The position numbers and the translations under genes were made by a program. The notes below the pieces were generated by a model. The model saw only the letters and a program-made list of their open reading frames with translations, was not told the DNA's origin and did no database searches. DNA of 64,000 nucleotides from Acidimicrobiales bacterium. Lineage in GTDB: Bacteria; Actinomycetota; Acidimicrobiia; Acidimicrobiales; SHLQ01. Below, one piece after another: positions 42,893 to 51,243 of the stretch (the stretch's first letter is position 1; each line of letters begins with the position of its first letter). The stretch covers positions 241,528 through 305,527 of the forward strand of contig JAHDCX010000004.1 of NCBI GenBank assembly GCA_020629635.1. Reading direction: 5' to 3'.

Positions 42893-43719
42893 GCACCGAA
42901 ACCGGACTCGCGTCGTATCGGCGATGGGCCGCAGAACCACTCCGAACCGCGCCTCGGTACTCGATCGTGATCCCGGCATACAACGAGAGCTTTCGGATCG
43001 TCCCGACCATCGGCGCAATCGCCGCTCACGTCTCGACCCTCGGCGAACCGTGGGAGCTCATCGTCGCCGACGACGGATCGACCGACGACACCGTCGCGCT
43101 GGTGGAAGACCTCGGACTCGCCAACTGTCGAGTGCTCGTCGCTGATCAGAACGGCGGGAAGGGCAGCGCCGTACGGCGTGGCGTCTTCGCCAGTCGAGGC
43201 GAGATCGTGCTCTTCGCCGACGCAGACCAATCCACGCCCATCGAGCACTTCGCCGATCTGCTCGGAAAGATCGAGGCGGGTCACGACGTCGTCGTCGGAT
43301 CACGTGCGGCAGATGGTGCGGCAGTCGCCAACAAGTCGAAAGTCCGAGACCTGTTCAGCTGGGGCCTCAAGACCCTTCAGCGTGGCGCCTTTCGCATCCC
43401 CGTCAGCGATACCCAGTGCGGGTTCAAGATGTTCACGGCCGACGCCGCCGACCTCCTCTTCCGGCGACAGGTCATCGACGAGTTCTCGTTCGACCTCGAG
43501 ATCCTCTGGCTGGCGCACCGATTCGGACTCTCGGTCGCTGAGGTCCCAGTCTCGTGGATCGATGCGCCCGGCTCGACCGTCGACGCCCTCCAGGTCGCAC
43601 GAGAGTTCCTGCGCGACATGGTTCGCATCCGCGCCAACGCCAGGCGCGGTGTCTACGACGCCGACAATCACGACCCCAAACCCCTCTCCGACGACCCCCG
43701 TGGCCAACTCGCCGCGTGA
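42889..43719 (+). CDS. Family 2 glycosyltransferase (dolichyl/polyprenyl-phosphate sugar synthase type)
   Basis: A 276-residue GT-A enzyme: YSIVIPAYNES (residues about 24-34), VADDGSTDDT, the DxD-like FADADQSTP, DTQCGFKMF and the late ILWLAHRFGLSVAEVPVSW segment. This set is characteristic of polyprenyl-phosphate glucosyl/mannosyl transferases that charge a carrier lipid. It has no C-terminal transmembrane domain. Coupled upstream (ATGA); the STAS gene begins 14 nt after its stop, or overlaps it if a GTG at 43716 is used. Confidence 0.9.
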   Translation: MSTETGLASYRRWAAEPLRTAPRYSIVIPAYNESFRIVPTIGAIAAHVSTLGEPWELIVADDGSTDDTVALVEDLGLANCRVLVADQNGGKGSAVRRGVFASRGEIVLFADADQSTPIEHFADLLGKIEAGHDVVVGSRAADGAAVANKSKVRDLFSWGLKTLQRGAFRIPVSDTQCGFKMFTADAADLLFRRQVIDEFSFDLEILWLAHRFGLSVAEVPVSWIDAPGSTVDALQVAREFLRDMVRIRANARRGVYDADNHDPKPLSDDPRGQLAA

Positions 43720-43733
43720 AACAGGACCCCGTC

Positions 43734-44024
43734 ATGCAGCTCGAAAACCACGCAAACAACCTTCAGCTCTCCGGTCGATTCGATGCTCACGAAGCCGACG
43801 CTTTCCGGACGTCGTTCGAATCGATCGTGTCCGCCCACGGAGGCGATGTCCACCTCGACCTCGCGGCCGTCGACTTCATCGACTCAACCGCCCTCGCAGA
43901 GATCGTGCGAGCCATGAAGCGCTGTCGTGAAGGTGGACACGAGTTGGTGATTGTCGGCGTGTCCGATCCCGTCCGCGTCATCCTCGAGCTGACCCGACTC
44001 GATCAGGCGCTCACGATTCGATGA
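43734..44024 (+). CDS. STAS domain anti-sigma factor antagonist (RsbV-like), first copy
   Basis: A 96-residue partner-switch protein with the STAS core LDLAAVDFIDSTALAEIVRAMK; Ser51 is at the phosphorylation site. When dephosphorylated it would bind the RsbW-like kinase encoded at 45166 and release its target. AGGA lies 7 nt before the ATG at 43734; a GTG at 43716 overlapping the previous stop is the alternative start. It overlaps the phosphatase gene by ATGA. Confidence 0.87.
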   Translation: MQLENHANNLQLSGRFDAHEADAFRTSFESIVSAHGGDVHLDLAAVDFIDSTALAEIVRAMKRCREGGHELVIVGVSDPVRVILELTRLDQALTIR

Positions 44025-45172
44025 CGACAACCCCGGTCGATCCCGTTGCGAGCCTCACCGGGGCACTCGTCGAGGCCAACGACCAGCTCCTCGCGCTCTA
44101 CGAACTCGTCGCATTGTCGACTGATTCGCTCGACGAGGAGCGTGCGGTGGCGGGGCTCCTGGCCCGAGCCGCCGAGGTCGCGAGGGTCGACGGCCTCGAG
44201 CTGCGCACCGCGCCGTCGCACCGGCACGGACTGCTCGACCCCAAGACCTCGCTCACGACGGTCGAGGTGGCGGGTCCGAACGCCGATGAGCGGGTCACGC
44301 TGGCCGCGAGCCGGCTCCGAGGATCGTTCGGTACCAGCGACACGAAGCTCCTCACTGCGATCGCCACGATGGCGGTCGGCGTGATTCGCACCAGTCGACT
44401 TCACCGTGATGGCGTCGCACAAGCGGTCGTCCGAAGCGAGCACGACACGGCGTCGACGCTGGCCCAGGACGCACTTCCGCGTGGCGAGCTGGAGGTCAGC
44501 GGCCTCACCGTCGCGGCCCGGACCCTTCCGGCGAGTTCGGCAGGAGGCGATCTCTACACCTGGCGAGCCGGCGGCGGTGTGGTCGACTTCGTGGTCGGGG
44601 ACGTGTCCGGCAAGGGACTTCCGGCGGCGGTGATGATGAGCAACGTGGTCGCCGCAGCCAATGCTGCCTTCTTGCACGACGATCTGCAGGCCGAGCGCGC
44701 GGTCGGGGTGCTTGCACAAATCGACCGCTGGCTCGGCGAGCGGCTCTCCGACGCAGCACGATTCGTCACCGTCGTTGCGGTGTCGGTTGACGTCGATCGA
44801 TCGATTGCGACGATCGCGAATGCGGGCCACAGTCCGGTGGTCGTCATGCGAGCGGACCGCACGGTTGAGCACGTTCGCCCCGGTGCGCCGCCTGTTGGCG
44901 TGCTTCCCCTCGACGAGCTTCCGCACACTCGGATTCATCTGTCGGTCGGGGATCGAATCGTCATCGGCTCCGATGGGTTCACCGAACAGTCCGATCCGTC
45001 GGGTGGGTTCTTCGGGGAGGATCGATTCGTCGACACCGTGTGCACCGCCACCGGCGCCCGTGAGGCCGTCGATCGGCTCTTCGACGCAGTCGATGCCCAT
45101 GCCGCCGGTCAAACGCAGAGCGACGACCGGACGATCGTCGTGATCGAGCGGACGGACGGGTCGACATGTTGA
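44021..45172 (+). CDS. SpoIIE/RsbU-type PP2C serine phosphatase
   Basis: A 383-residue protein with an N-terminal GAF-like region (about 25-150, with heptad-like helices at both ends) and a PP2C-type SpoIIE domain (about 160-380). Metal aspartates are in AGGDLYTW, VGDVSGKG and IGSDGFTE. It dephosphorylates STAS proteins such as the products of the adjacent STAS genes, switching on the pathway. The N-terminal region is the likely input. It overlaps neighbours on both sides. Confidence 0.9.
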   Translation: MTTTPVDPVASLTGALVEANDQLLALYELVALSTDSLDEERAVAGLLARAAEVARVDGLELRTAPSHRHGLLDPKTSLTTVEVAGPNADERVTLAASRLRGSFGTSDTKLLTAIATMAVGVIRTSRLHRDGVAQAVVRSEHDTASTLAQDALPRGELEVSGLTVAARTLPASSAGGDLYTWRAGGGVVDFVVGDVSGKGLPAAVMMSNVVAAANAAFLHDDLQAERAVGVLAQIDRWLGERLSDAARFVTVVAVSVDVDRSIATIANAGHSPVVVMRADRTVEHVRPGAPPVGVLPLDELPHTRIHLSVGDRIVIGSDGFTEQSDPSGGFFGEDRFVDTVCTATGAREAVDRLFDAVDAHAAGQTQSDDRTIVVIERTDGSTC

Positions 45173-45543
45173 GCGTCGACGCCGACTATCTCGCGATTCG
45201 GGCGCTCGGCCCATGGCTTCGACGCGAACTCGCCGACGCGAAGATCGACGCCGACGCCATCGCTGGCACGATCGAGCTCGCCGTCCACGAGATCGCGACA
45301 AACTCCATCGATCATGCCGAGGCAACGACGATCCAGTTCTCGCTCGACAGCACGGCCCGCCTCGTCACGATCGTCGTCGCCGACGACGGAGCGCCCGCAG
45401 AAGAGAAGATCGTCGTCACGGCGCCTGAAGCACCGCAGGTCCGGGGGTATGGATTGATGATCGTCGAACAGCTCGCCCACAGCGTCGAGTACGTGCGCCG
45501 AAAGAACCGCAACGAATGGCGTCTGACCTTCGAACACGCGTGA
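45166..45543 (+). CDS. RsbW-like anti-sigma factor / serine kinase (HATPase_c_2)
   Basis: A 125-residue GHKL kinase: N box LAVHEIATNSIDHA (about 37-50), VVADDGAP and the ATP-lid motif RGYGLMIVEQL (about 93-103). It would phosphorylate the STAS proteins at 43734 and 45587 and bind a sigma factor or other client. No sigma factor gene lies in the window. It overlaps the phosphatase gene by 7 nt. Confidence 0.88.
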   Translation: MLSVDADYLAIRALGPWLRRELADAKIDADAIAGTIELAVHEIATNSIDHAEATTIQFSLDSTARLVTIVVADDGAPAEEKIVVTAPEAPQVRGYGLMIVEQLAHSVEYVRRKNRNEWRLTFEHA

Positions 45544-45586
45544 CACTCTCCTCAACCGAGGTGTCTGCACTGCCGATCATGACTCC

Positions 45587-45925
45587 ATGGCGCAGTCCAG
45601 TGACTTTCACACCATCGAGATCGCGGTCATCACCTGCGATGGTCGTCTCGACGCGCTCGAAGCCGGTCCGATGCGTGCGAGCATCGCCGAACATCTCGAG
45701 GCGGGCCGCAACCGGATCGTGGTCGACCTCGCTGCAGTGGAGTTCGTCGACTCTGCCGGGCTCGCCGCGCTCGTCCGCGGGATGAAGGACGCGCGTACCG
45801 CCGGGGGAGATCTTCGGCTCGTGACGCCAGCTGCCACCGATGCAATGCGTGTCTTCGAGCTGACGAAGTTCGACGCCGTGTTCGACATGTTCTCGACCGC
45901 GGACGAGGCCCGCGGGTCCTGGTGA
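45587..45925 (+). CDS. STAS domain anti-sigma factor antagonist, second copy
   Basis: A 112-residue STAS protein with VVDLAAVEFVDSAGLAALVRGMK; Ser56 is the expected phospho-site. It lies 43 nt after the RsbW-like gene, with GATCAT 6 nt before its ATG, so it may have a separate start of transcription. It differs clearly from the first STAS copy, suggesting two inputs into one kinase. The stop overlaps the REC start (GTGA). Confidence 0.87.
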   Translation: MAQSSDFHTIEIAVITCDGRLDALEAGPMRASIAEHLEAGRNRIVVDLAAVEFVDSAGLAALVRGMKDARTAGGDLRLVTPAATDAMRVFELTKFDAVFDMFSTADEARGSW

Positions 45926-46308
45926 ACCCGTTGATGGCGGAGAAACCTCGGGCGCTCGTTGTCGACGACGACACGGTTGCCCGGATGGTTGTCGAACACA
46001 TGCTCGTTCAGCAGGGCCTCGAGGTGACGTCGGTCGATTCGGTCGACGCCGCAACGTCGCACCTGACCGACAACGCCGTCGATGTGATCGTCTGCGACTA
46101 CGTCATGCCCGAGAAATCCGGCCTCGATCTTCTCGAGTCGCTGGGTGAGGTACGCCCGAGGTTCGTGCTTCTCACGGGTACGTCCGAGCGCGACGACGTT
46201 TCCGACGAACGAGCGCTCCGAGTCGACGCCTACCTCACCAAGCCGGTGTCGAGCCGAGAACTCTCCGACGTCATCGCCGATCAGCTCCGGATTCGCGACG
46301 CTGCGTGA
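45922..46308 (+). CDS. Single-domain response regulator (REC)
   Basis: A 128-residue receiver domain without an output region: acidic pocket VVDDD, phospho-acceptor Asp59 (IVCDYVMPE), Thr in LLTGTSE and Lys in YLTKPV. It may shuttle phosphate between the hybrid kinase HPt and other proteins, or act by contact. GTG start inside the STAS stop. Confidence 0.87.
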   Translation: MNPLMAEKPRALVVDDDTVARMVVEHMLVQQGLEVTSVDSVDAATSHLTDNAVDVIVCDYVMPEKSGLDLLESLGEVRPRFVLLTGTSERDDVSDERALRVDAYLTKPVSSRELSDVIADQLRIRDAA

Positions 46309-46327
46309 CACCAGCCATGCTGTAGGC

Positions 46328-47260
46328 GTGGACGTCCCGAACCACACTCGGTTCGAACGATTCGAACGGGCGGAATGGGCGGCGTTGCGCGCGTCGACGC
46401 CGATGACGCTCGACGCCAAGGACATCGATCGAATCCGCGGCATCAACGAGCAGCTCGATCTGGACGAGGTTCAGTCGATCTATCTGCCGCTTTCTCGGCT
46501 CCTCAACCTGCACGTCCAAGCGACTCAGGGGCTCGACCGCGTCACGGACACCTTTCTCGGTACCCCGCCGGCGCCGGTGCCCTACGTGATCGGGATCGGC
46601 GGCTCTGTCGCCGTCGGCAAGAGCACGACCGCACGAGTTCTCCAGCAGCTCCTGGCGGCCTGGCCCGAGCACCCGACGGTCGACCTCATCACCACCGACG
46701 GCTTCCTGCACCCCAACGCGGAGTTGGAGCGCCGCGGTCTGATGGGGCGGAAGGGATTCCCGGAGAGCTACGACACCGCGGCGCTCATCGATGTGCTTCG
46801 ACGGGTGAAGTCGGGCGAGCGAGATGTTCGTGCGCCCGTCTACAGCCACCTCACCTACGACATCGTCGCCGACGAGGAAGTCGTCGTCGATCAGCCGCAC
46901 ATCGTCATCGTCGAGGGGCTCAACGTTCTTCAGGGCAACCCGGGCTTCGGCCAGTTGTTCGTCTCGGACTTCTTCGACTTCTCGATCTACGTCGATGCGG
47001 AAGAGTCGCTCATCAAGTCGTGGTACGTGGATCGATTCCTGACCCTTCGAGGCACCGTCTTCACCAACCCGGACTCGTACTTCTCGCACTATGCGTCACT
47101 CGACGAGGAGGCGGCGATCAAGACGGCCGTCGGGATCTGGGACATGATCAACGGACCGAACCTCGAGCAGAACATCCTGCCGAGTCGCGATCGAGCCCGC
47201 TGCATCCTCACCAAGGGCGCGGACCACACGGTCGAGCGAGTCGATCTCCGGAAGAGCTGA
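46328..47260 (+). CDS. coaA: Pantothenate kinase, type I
   Basis: A 310-residue enzyme catalysing the first step of CoA synthesis (pantothenate to 4-phosphopantothenate). The P-loop is GGSVAVGKS (residues 91-99); [28 protein letters not shown] and VEGLNVLQ are all typical of bacterial CoaA. The GTG start at 46328 gives the usual length of about 310-316; CATGCT lies 6 nt upstream. It follows the REC gene by 19 nt, but the function is unrelated. Confidence 0.92.
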   Translation: MDVPNHTRFERFERAEWAALRASTPMTLDAKDIDRIRGINEQLDLDEVQSIYLPLSRLLNLHVQATQGLDRVTDTFLGTPPAPVPYVIGIGGSVAVGKSTTARVLQQLLAAWPEHPTVDLITTDGFLHPNAELERRGLMGRKGFPESYDTAALIDVLRRVKSGERDVRAPVYSHLTYDIVADEEVVVDQPHIVIVEGLNVLQGNPGFGQLFVSDFFDFSIYVDAEESLIKSWYVDRFLTLRGTVFTNPDSYFSHYASLDEEAAIKTAVGIWDMINGPNLEQNILPSRDRARCILTKGADHTVERVDLRKS

Positions 47261-47299
47261 CGAACCGTCCGCCCGGACCACACGAAGGGAACGACACCG

Positions 47300-48706
47300 A
47301 TGGGGGAGACGTGGAAGTGGAGCGCCGTCGAGGCAGCAGCAGCCGTGCGGTCACGAGCGGTCGCGCCGAGTGAGTTGGTCGCCGACGTGCTCGACCGCAT
47401 CGCGTCGGAGAACCCAGCGCTCAATGCGATCACGTGGATGGACGAGTCCAGCGTCGAGGAGGCGGCACAGGCTGCGGACGACGCGGTGATCGCCGGCGCC
47501 GAACTCGGGCCGCTCCACGGCGTCCCGGTGACGATCAAGGAGAACATCGACGTCGCCGGGCAGCCGAGTACGCACGGACTCCCCGTGATGGCCAACAACG
47601 TGGCCACCGAAGACGCGCCAATCGTCAAGAACCTGAAGGACGCGGGCGCCATCGTCATCGGGCGAACGAACACCCCCGAGTTCTCGATGCGCGCCACGAC
47701 GGACAACCCGTTGCGGGGCCGGACGAACAACCCGTGGGGGCCCAACGTTTCGCCCGGCGGATCGTCCGGCGGAGCCGGTTCCGCATGTGCCGCGGGAATG
47801 GGCGCACTGCATCACGGCAACGACATCGGCGGATCGCTGCGGTTCCCGTCGTTTGCGAATGGCGTCGCCACGGTCAAACCAACGTCATTTCGCATGCCGG
47901 TCTTCAATTCCACCGCACCCGCCGAACGCGGCTTCCTTCTGCAGGCGATGTCGGTCCAGGGGATCATCGCTCGCCACGTCGCTGACGTCCGGCTTGCCAG
48001 CGCGGTGATGATCCGGCCGGACCCACGAGACCCTCAGCATGCTCCGGTTCCGTGGGACGGAGCACAGCTGTCGAACCCCATACGGGTCGCCGTGACCACC
48101 GAGTCGCACGGCTATCCAATCCATCCCGGGATCGTCGGGCTGATCGAACGGGCGGCCGGATTCCTGGCGGACGCCGGGTACGACGTCGTTGCCGCCGACC
48201 CGCCGCCGGTCAACGAGGCCGCCAGACAGTGGTTCCGGACCGGAGCAACCGAGCTTGCGCACTCGATGAGGGACGTGCCCGATGGGGTCGGGAGCGAGAC
48301 CGTGATGGCCATCCTCGAGCGCTACTACGAGCGCGGAACCCAACTCGATCGCGACGACCACATTCGCGAGTTGGGGGACCGGACGCGGCACATGCGTCAG
48401 TGGAATCTGTTCTTGGACGAGCACCCGTTGCTGCTCGCCCCGTTCCTCATGCGTCCGATGTTCGACCATGATGCCGATGCCCGCGATGAGGGACTCGACG
48501 ATCTCTTCGAGTCGGCGATGTATTCGACCGGGATCAACTGGCTGGGCATTCCGGCAGGCGTGATCGGGATGGATCTCGTCGAGGAGCGTCCGGCTGGCGT
48601 GCACCTCATCGGACGACGGTTCCGCGAGGACCTGATCTGCGACGCGCTCGAGGCGATCGAGGAGCGAAACGGCGTCCTGTCTCACCGGCTGTGGGAGCGT
48701 TCCTGA
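47300..48706 (+). CDS. Amidase (amidase signature family)
   Basis: A 468-residue hydrolase with the Ser-cisSer-Lys triad: Lys80 (TIKENID), Ser155 (PGGSSGGAG) and Ser179 (GNDIGGSLRFP). The family hydrolyses carboxamides; the substrate is unknown. GNDIGGSLR rather than the GtatGsaTDigGSiR form typical of GatA, and the absence of gatB and gatC, argue against a role in tRNA amidation. An AAGGGA element lies before the ATG at 47300. Confidence 0.9.
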   Translation: MGETWKWSAVEAAAAVRSRAVAPSELVADVLDRIASENPALNAITWMDESSVEEAAQAADDAVIAGAELGPLHGVPVTIKENIDVAGQPSTHGLPVMANNVATEDAPIVKNLKDAGAIVIGRTNTPEFSMRATTDNPLRGRTNNPWGPNVSPGGSSGGAGSACAAGMGALHHGNDIGGSLRFPSFANGVATVKPTSFRMPVFNSTAPAERGFLLQAMSVQGIIARHVADVRLASAVMIRPDPRDPQHAPVPWDGAQLSNPIRVAVTTESHGYPIHPGIVGLIERAAGFLADAGYDVVAADPPPVNEAARQWFRTGATELAHSMRDVPDGVGSETVMAILERYYERGTQLDRDDHIRELGDRTRHMRQWNLFLDEHPLLLAPFLMRPMFDHDADARDEGLDDLFESAMYSTGINWLGIPAGVIGMDLVEERPAGVHLIGRRFREDLICDALEAIEERNGVLSHRLWERS

Positions 48707-48808
48707 CGTGGTCCCGGGGTCGACGTGGCCCCGAATGCAGAGTCGCCGGAGAGCTGTCACAATGGGACACGGTTCGGGTCCGGGGGTGACACCGATCCGA
48801 AAGGCTCC

Positions 48809-50248
48809 ATGAACCTCGCGAACATCCTCGACGGACACGACGCGGACCGCGTGGCCGTGATCGACGGAGACACGTCGGTGACCTACGGCGAACTCCGGGA
48901 CTGGGCAGCGGCTGTTCGTCGGCTGCTCGTGGACCGAGGAGTGGGCGTGGACGATCGTGTCGCCATTCCGACCGGAAACGAGCCGATGTTCATCGCGGCG
49001 GCCTGTGGTGCGCTGGGGGTCGGTGCTCGTGTCGTGCCGATGAAGCCCACCAACCCGATTCCCGAGCTCGAGCGGAAGCTGGCGTCCATCGATCCGACGA
49101 TCATGCTGTTGTGCTCCCATGCGGCCTGGACGCTCGAGCATCCCGATGCGGTCTCCTGCCCGATCGTCGACATGCGCGAAGTACCGCGAACGACCGACGA
49201 TCCGCCGCCGGTGGTGGAGCGCGATCCAGCGGACGTTGCGTGCATGATGCTGACGAGCGGGGTTTCTGGACACGCAAAGGTGGCAATGGTCAGCCACGGC
49301 AGTCTCGAGTGGGCGCAACAGGCCGTGTGTGAACACGCCGAGGGCGGCATGTCGAGCGACGATGTCGTCTTGTGTGCGTTGCCGCTGGCTCACATCTTCG
49401 GGCTCAACGTCGTGCTGTTCGCGGCGATCCGGATGGGTGCGACCGTCGTGATGCAGACCCGCTTCGACGTCGACGACAGTCTGCGACTCGTCCAACAACA
49501 CGGAATCACGGTGCTCGCAGGTGCGCCGCCGATGTGGCGTCGCTGGAGCATGATCGATGCCCCCGACGGCACGTGGGATTCGGTACGTCTCGCGGTTTCG
49601 GGCGCCGCCGCCCTGCCGAATGAGGTGTTCGAGGCGATGCGCGACCGACACGGTGTCGCCGTCGAGGAGGGCTACGGCCTCACCGAGACCTGTGCCGTGC
49701 TCACGACGAGCCGCGGCCATGACCTGAAGCCTGGGTCGGTGGGTGTTCCGGTTGCCGGCATCGAGATGTTGCTCGTCGAGGACGATGGCACCGTCGTCGA
49801 CGCCGGTGACGCCGGCGAGATCGTGGTGCGCGGTCCGGGCGTCTTCTCGGGCTACTACGAAGACGCCGAGGCGACCGATCGTTCCCTCACCGCAGATGGC
49901 TGGTTCTGGACCGGCGACATGGGAGTGCTCGACGACGATGGCTACCTCTACATCGTCGATCGCATCAAGGACATCATCATCGTCAACGGGTTCAACGTGT
50001 ATCCGGCGGAGGTCGAGAACATCTTGATCGAGCACCCGGACGTGCGCGGTGCGGTCGTCGTCGGTGGACTTCACCTCGACACCGGCGAAACCGTGATCGC
50101 CCACGTGCTCGGCGACGTCGACACCGCCGAACTCGACGCCTTCGCGCAAGCACGATTGAGTCGCTACAAGTGTCCAACGGAGTATCACCTCGTGGAAGAA
50201 CTCCCGGTCGCCCCGACCGGCAAGCTGATCAGGCGGGAGCTGCGATGA
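48809..50248 (+). CDS. AMP-forming acyl-CoA synthetase / ligase
   Basis: A 479-residue adenylating enzyme. The P-loop is a variant, MLTSGVSGHAK, where most have TSGTTGxPKG. Later motifs are regular: EEGYGLTETC, GWFWTGDMG, DRIKDIIIVNGFNVYPAEVE and the catalytic lysine in PTGKLIRREL. It activates a carboxylic acid, probably a fatty acid. The start at 48809 has AAAGG upstream. The stop overlaps plsC (ATGA), so the activated acyl group may feed phospholipid acylation. Confidence 0.88.
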   Translation: MNLANILDGHDADRVAVIDGDTSVTYGELRDWAAAVRRLLVDRGVGVDDRVAIPTGNEPMFIAAACGALGVGARVVPMKPTNPIPELERKLASIDPTIMLLCSHAAWTLEHPDAVSCPIVDMREVPRTTDDPPPVVERDPADVACMMLTSGVSGHAKVAMVSHGSLEWAQQAVCEHAEGGMSSDDVVLCALPLAHIFGLNVVLFAAIRMGATVVMQTRFDVDDSLRLVQQHGITVLAGAPPMWRRWSMIDAPDGTWDSVRLAVSGAAALPNEVFEAMRDRHGVAVEEGYGLTETCAVLTTSRGHDLKPGSVGVPVAGIEMLLVEDDGTVVDAGDAGEIVVRGPGVFSGYYEDAEATDRSLTADGWFWTGDMGVLDDDGYLYIVDRIKDIIIVNGFNVYPAEVENILIEHPDVRGAVVVGGLHLDTGETVIAHVLGDVDTAELDAFAQARLSRYKCPTEYHLVEELPVAPTGKLIRRELR

Positions 50249-51129
50249 CGGCCACACTGAACCAGGACCGGTCGATCACGACCGAGATGCCGGACTTCAG
50301 CTTCGAGGAAGCGCCCGAACTCCCGGGCAACGAGAATCTCTCGCGGTACGGCGTTGCTGCCATTCGTCGCCTCGTACATCGCCTCTGGGATGTCACCATC
50401 GAAGGCCTCGAGAACGTGCCGCTCGACGGGCCGGCGATCCTGTGCCCCAATCACCTCAGTTTCTGCGATTCCGTCTTTGTTCCGATGTCGCTCCCACGGC
50501 GCGTCTGGGCGATCGGCAAGGGCGAGTACATGGACGACTGGAAGACCAAGCACTTGTTTCCGGCGTTTGGGATGATCCCGGTCGACCGCTCAGGTGGCGA
50601 CGCCGCCAAGGCAGCGCTCGACACGGCGTCGCGAGTTCTCCAGGGCGGACACCTCTTCATGATCTATCCCGAGGGCACCCGATCGCGGTCAGGCAACCTC
50701 CACAAGGCGAGAACGGGAGCCGCACGATTGAGCGTGCAGAACGACGCGCCGATCATTCCGGTCGGCCACATCGGCACGCTCGACGTCCAGCCACCCGATC
50801 AGTTCATGATGAAGCCGGGTCTCCCGGTGACGGTGAAGTTCGGTGCGCCGATGCGGGCGTCCGACATCGGTGATCTCGCCGATCCTCGGACCATCCGGCC
50901 CTTCGCAGATGCCGTGATGTTCGAGATCGCGCAGCTCACCGGCCAGAAGTACGTCGACACCTACGCGTCGTCGTCGGATCGTCCCGACACCGCGAAGACC
51001 GATGTGCCCACGCCAAAGCCGAGCGGTCCGTCGGCTCCCGCAGCCGGTCCTGGTCCTCGCCCGAGCTCGATCGGTGTGCCGCCAGGACGCATTTCGGTGC
51101 CCCGCCCGGCCGCCATGGCCGGCGTCTGA
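50245..51129 (+). CDS. plsC: 1-acyl-sn-glycerol-3-phosphate acyltransferase (PlsC family)
   Basis: A 294-residue acyltransferase with the catalytic NHLSFCD (His70, Asp75), a GMIPVDR motif and PEGTRSRSG. It has no clear transmembrane anchor but a Pro-rich C-terminal tail (about 245-294). It makes phosphatidic acid from lysophosphatidate. Coupled to the acyl-CoA ligase and followed by a strong hairpin. Confidence 0.9.
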   Translation: MTATLNQDRSITTEMPDFSFEEAPELPGNENLSRYGVAAIRRLVHRLWDVTIEGLENVPLDGPAILCPNHLSFCDSVFVPMSLPRRVWAIGKGEYMDDWKTKHLFPAFGMIPVDRSGGDAAKAALDTASRVLQGGHLFMIYPEGTRSRSGNLHKARTGAARLSVQNDAPIIPVGHIGTLDVQPPDQFMMKPGLPVTVKFGAPMRASDIGDLADPRTIRPFADAVMFEIAQLTGQKYVDTYASSSDRPDTAKTDVPTPKPSGPSAPAAGPGPRPSSIGVPPGRISVPRPAAMAGV

Positions 51130-51142
51130 CCCACTACGGCAT

Positions 51143-51185
51143 CTGTGGACGCTCAGCCCCGCAATGCGGGGCTGGCGGTCCACAG
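51143..51185 (+). terminator. Nested hairpin, probable terminator after plsC
   Basis: Inner stem AGCCCCGC (51155-51162), loop AAT, GCGGGGCT (51166-51173). Outer arms CTGTGGAC (51143-51150) and GTCCACAG (51178-51185) also pair, with unpaired 4-nt segments between. There is no U-tract, so it may terminate inefficiently or act as a boundary before the next promoter. Confidence 0.6.
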
Positions 51186-51192
51186 AAGCGAC

Positions 51193-51214
51193 AATGTCCG
51201 TACAATCGGACATT
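51193..51214 (+). promoter_or_regulatory. Palindromic operator wrapped around a -10 box, persulfide dioxygenase promoter
   Basis: A perfect 8-bp inverted repeat, AATGTCCG (51193-51200) and CGGACATT (51207-51214), whose 6-nt spacer is exactly the -10 hexamer TACAAT (51201-51206). A bound dimer would sit on the -10 and block open-complex formation. The gene starts at 51244 with AGGAG upstream. This is the most symmetrical operator in the window; the regulator is not in view. Confidence 0.65.
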
Positions 51215-51243
51215 AGGGTGACGGTCGACACAGGAGCACACCG

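Noticed and set aside
41165..43018. A 617-codon minus-strand frame opposite the glycosyltransferase and flippase
   Set aside because: Low-complexity Arg/Asp/Gly product crossing two real genes; antisense artefact of high GC.
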